From an uncultured Microbacteriaceae bacterium (GTDB lineage Bacteria > Actinomycetota > Actinomycetes > Actinomycetales > Microbacteriaceae), in NCBI GenBank assembly GCA_903907615.1, contig CAIVOR010000288.1:1-5156 (forward strand): 5,156 bases of DNA, given 5' to 3'. The position numbers and the translations under genes are program-made. The notes beneath the pieces are model-generated. The model saw nothing but the letters and a program-made list of their open reading frames with translations, searched no databases and was not told the DNA's origin. Shown here one piece after another: positions 4,190 to 5,156 of the stretch. Within the stretch, counting starts at the first letter, position 1. Each line of letters begins with the position of its first letter.

Positions 4190-5156
4190 AGTCGGCGGCG
4201 GCTAACTGACCGCAGGCGCCGTCAATGTCGCTGCCGCGAGTATCCCGCACGGTAGTGGGGATGCCCGCCGCCTCAAGGCGCCGCACGAACTCGTTGGTGG
4301 TCGCACGCGTGGACGCCGTCCAGACGGATCCCGGCGTGGGGTTGAGTGGAATGGGGTTCACATGCACCCATCCACGACCGCGTTCGTTGAGCTTTTCACC
4401 CAGAAGGTCGGCGCGCCAGGCGTGATCGTTCATATCCTTGATGAGTGCGTACTCGATGGAGACGCGTCGGCCCGTCTTGTCAAAGTAGGCGCGAGCGGCG
4501 TCTAAAACCTCGTCTACCTTCCAGCGCGAATTGACGGGAATCAGCTCGTCACGCAGTCCGTCGTCGGGGGCGTGCAACGACAGCGCAAACGTGAGCGGCA
4601 GGTTCTCGTCCGCGAGTCGAGCGATACCGGGAGCCAAGCCCACAGTCGACACGGTGATGTGTCGTGCCGACATCCCGAGACCATTGGGCTGGGGTTCAAC
4701 CATGCAACGAATGGCGCGCATCACGCGGTTGTAATTGGCGAGCGGCTCCCCCATGCCCATAAACACGATGTTGCTCACGCGCTCGAGGGACGTCTCGCCG
4801 GCGCGTTTTCCGCCCAGTTCCCCTTGAGCGATGGCGTGATTGGCGCGCACAATTTGATCTACGATTTCGGCTGAGGACATGTTGCGCGTGAGACCCGCCT
4901 GCCCGGTCGCACAGAAGGGACAGTTCATGCCGCAGCCCGCTTGCGACGAAACGCACAGCGTGATGCGGCCCGGATAACGCATGAGCACCGACTCCACGAG
5001 GGCACCGTCGAACAGCCGCCACAGAAACTTGATGGTGTCGCCCTTGTCCGTTTGCAGGCGCTTCACCTCGGTCAGCAGTGGCGGAAGGCTGGCAGAGACG
5101 AGAGCCTCACGACCTTCGGCGGGAAGGTCGGTCATGTCCTCGGGTGCGGACGAGTA
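4188..5156 (-). CDS. rlmN: Dual-specificity rRNA/tRNA adenine-C2 methyltransferase RlmN (N terminus cut by window edge)
   Basis: A radical-SAM enzyme that methylates C2 of A2503 in 23S rRNA (E. coli numbering) and of A37 in some tRNAs, tuning peptidyl-transferase accuracy. 322 residues are visible. The frame stays open to the right edge and the codons before the ATG at 5135 (YSSAPED) continue the family pattern, so that ATG is internal; some 40-60 N-terminal residues are missing. In the visible part, CGMNCPFC at 75-82 holds the three [4Fe-4S] cysteines (C75, C79, C82), C68 matches the catalytic Cys118 of E. coli, and GACGQL near the end carries C315, matching the methyl-carrying Cys355. FMGMGEPLANY (SAM-binding GEP), LSLHAPDD and VHVNPIPLNPTPG are also typical. 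The TAA overlaps the T tract of the convergent terminator. All key residues are present, so the enzyme should be active. Confidence 0.97.
   Translation of the reverse strand, partial: YSSAPEDMTDLPAEGREALVSASLPPLLTEVKRLQTDKGDTIKFLWRLFDGALVESVLMRYPGRITLCVSSQAGCGMNCPFCATGQAGLTRNMSSAEIVDQIVRANHAIAQGELGGKRAGETSLERVSNIVFMGMGEPLANYNRVMRAIRCMVEPQPNGLGMSARHITVSTVGLAPGIARLADENLPLTFALSLHAPDDGLRDELIPVNSRWKVDEVLDAARAYFDKTGRRVSIEYALIKDMNDHAWRADLLGEKLNERGRGWVHVNPIPLNPTPGSVWTASTRATTNEFVRRLEAAGIPTTVRDTRGSDIDGACGQLAAAD

Noticed and set aside
3492..4205. 237-codon plus-strand frame overlapping the DUF1295 gene
   Set aside because: Arg/Pro/His-rich out-of-frame shadow of the DUF1295 gene that reads through the terminator hairpin.

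Overview
The window looks like chromosomal DNA from a moderately high-GC actinobacterium, most probably a member of Microbacteriaceae or a close relative. This rests on three things: the ordered cluster garA (FHA) – ftsR (MerR) – second MerR regulator, which mirrors the Rv1827–Rv1830 neighbourhood of Mycobacterium; actinobacterial-type protein sequences throughout; and frequent GTG starts with GC-biased third positions. No mobile element, phage gene, CRISPR array, tRNA or rRNA is visible.

Layout from left to right. (1) Positions 1-390, minus strand: the first 130 codons of an unrecognised protein with a basic Ala/Pro/Lys/Arg-rich tail carrying a 12-residue tandem repeat; it runs off the left edge. 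(2) Positions 391-548: divergent intergenic region with a perfect palindrome and a short direct repeat. (3) Positions 549-1331, plus strand: a ParA/MinD-type ATPase with no ParB partner in view. (4) Positions 1364-3213, minus strand: read in transcription order, garA/odhI-like FHA protein, ftsR-like MerR regulator (tightly coupled to garA), a 147-bp gap with several dyads, then an Rv1830-like MerR regulator. (5) Positions 3295-4125, plus strand, divergent from garA: a polytopic membrane protein of the DUF1295 / steroid 5-alpha-reductase-like family. (6) A strong intrinsic terminator at 4145-4189. (7) Positions 4188-5156, minus strand: rlmN (23S rRNA/tRNA adenine-C2 methyltransferase), lacking its N terminus because of the right edge.

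Functionally, the centre is a control module. By family knowledge, GarA/OdhI regulates 2-oxoglutarate flux under Ser/Thr kinase control, FtsR regulates cell division (ftsZ in Corynebacterium), and the Rv1830-type protein is a conserved actinobacterial regulator. The orphan ParA beside it may also serve chromosome or cell-cycle positioning, but that is inference. The most informative departures from expectation are the absence of the DUF151 gene that sits between the two MerR genes in Mycobacterium, an apparent Thr-to-Asp replacement at the GarA PknG-type phosphosite, and the dyad-rich leader of the second MerR gene. I see no convincing previously undescribed system; this is mostly conserved housekeeping and regulatory DNA.
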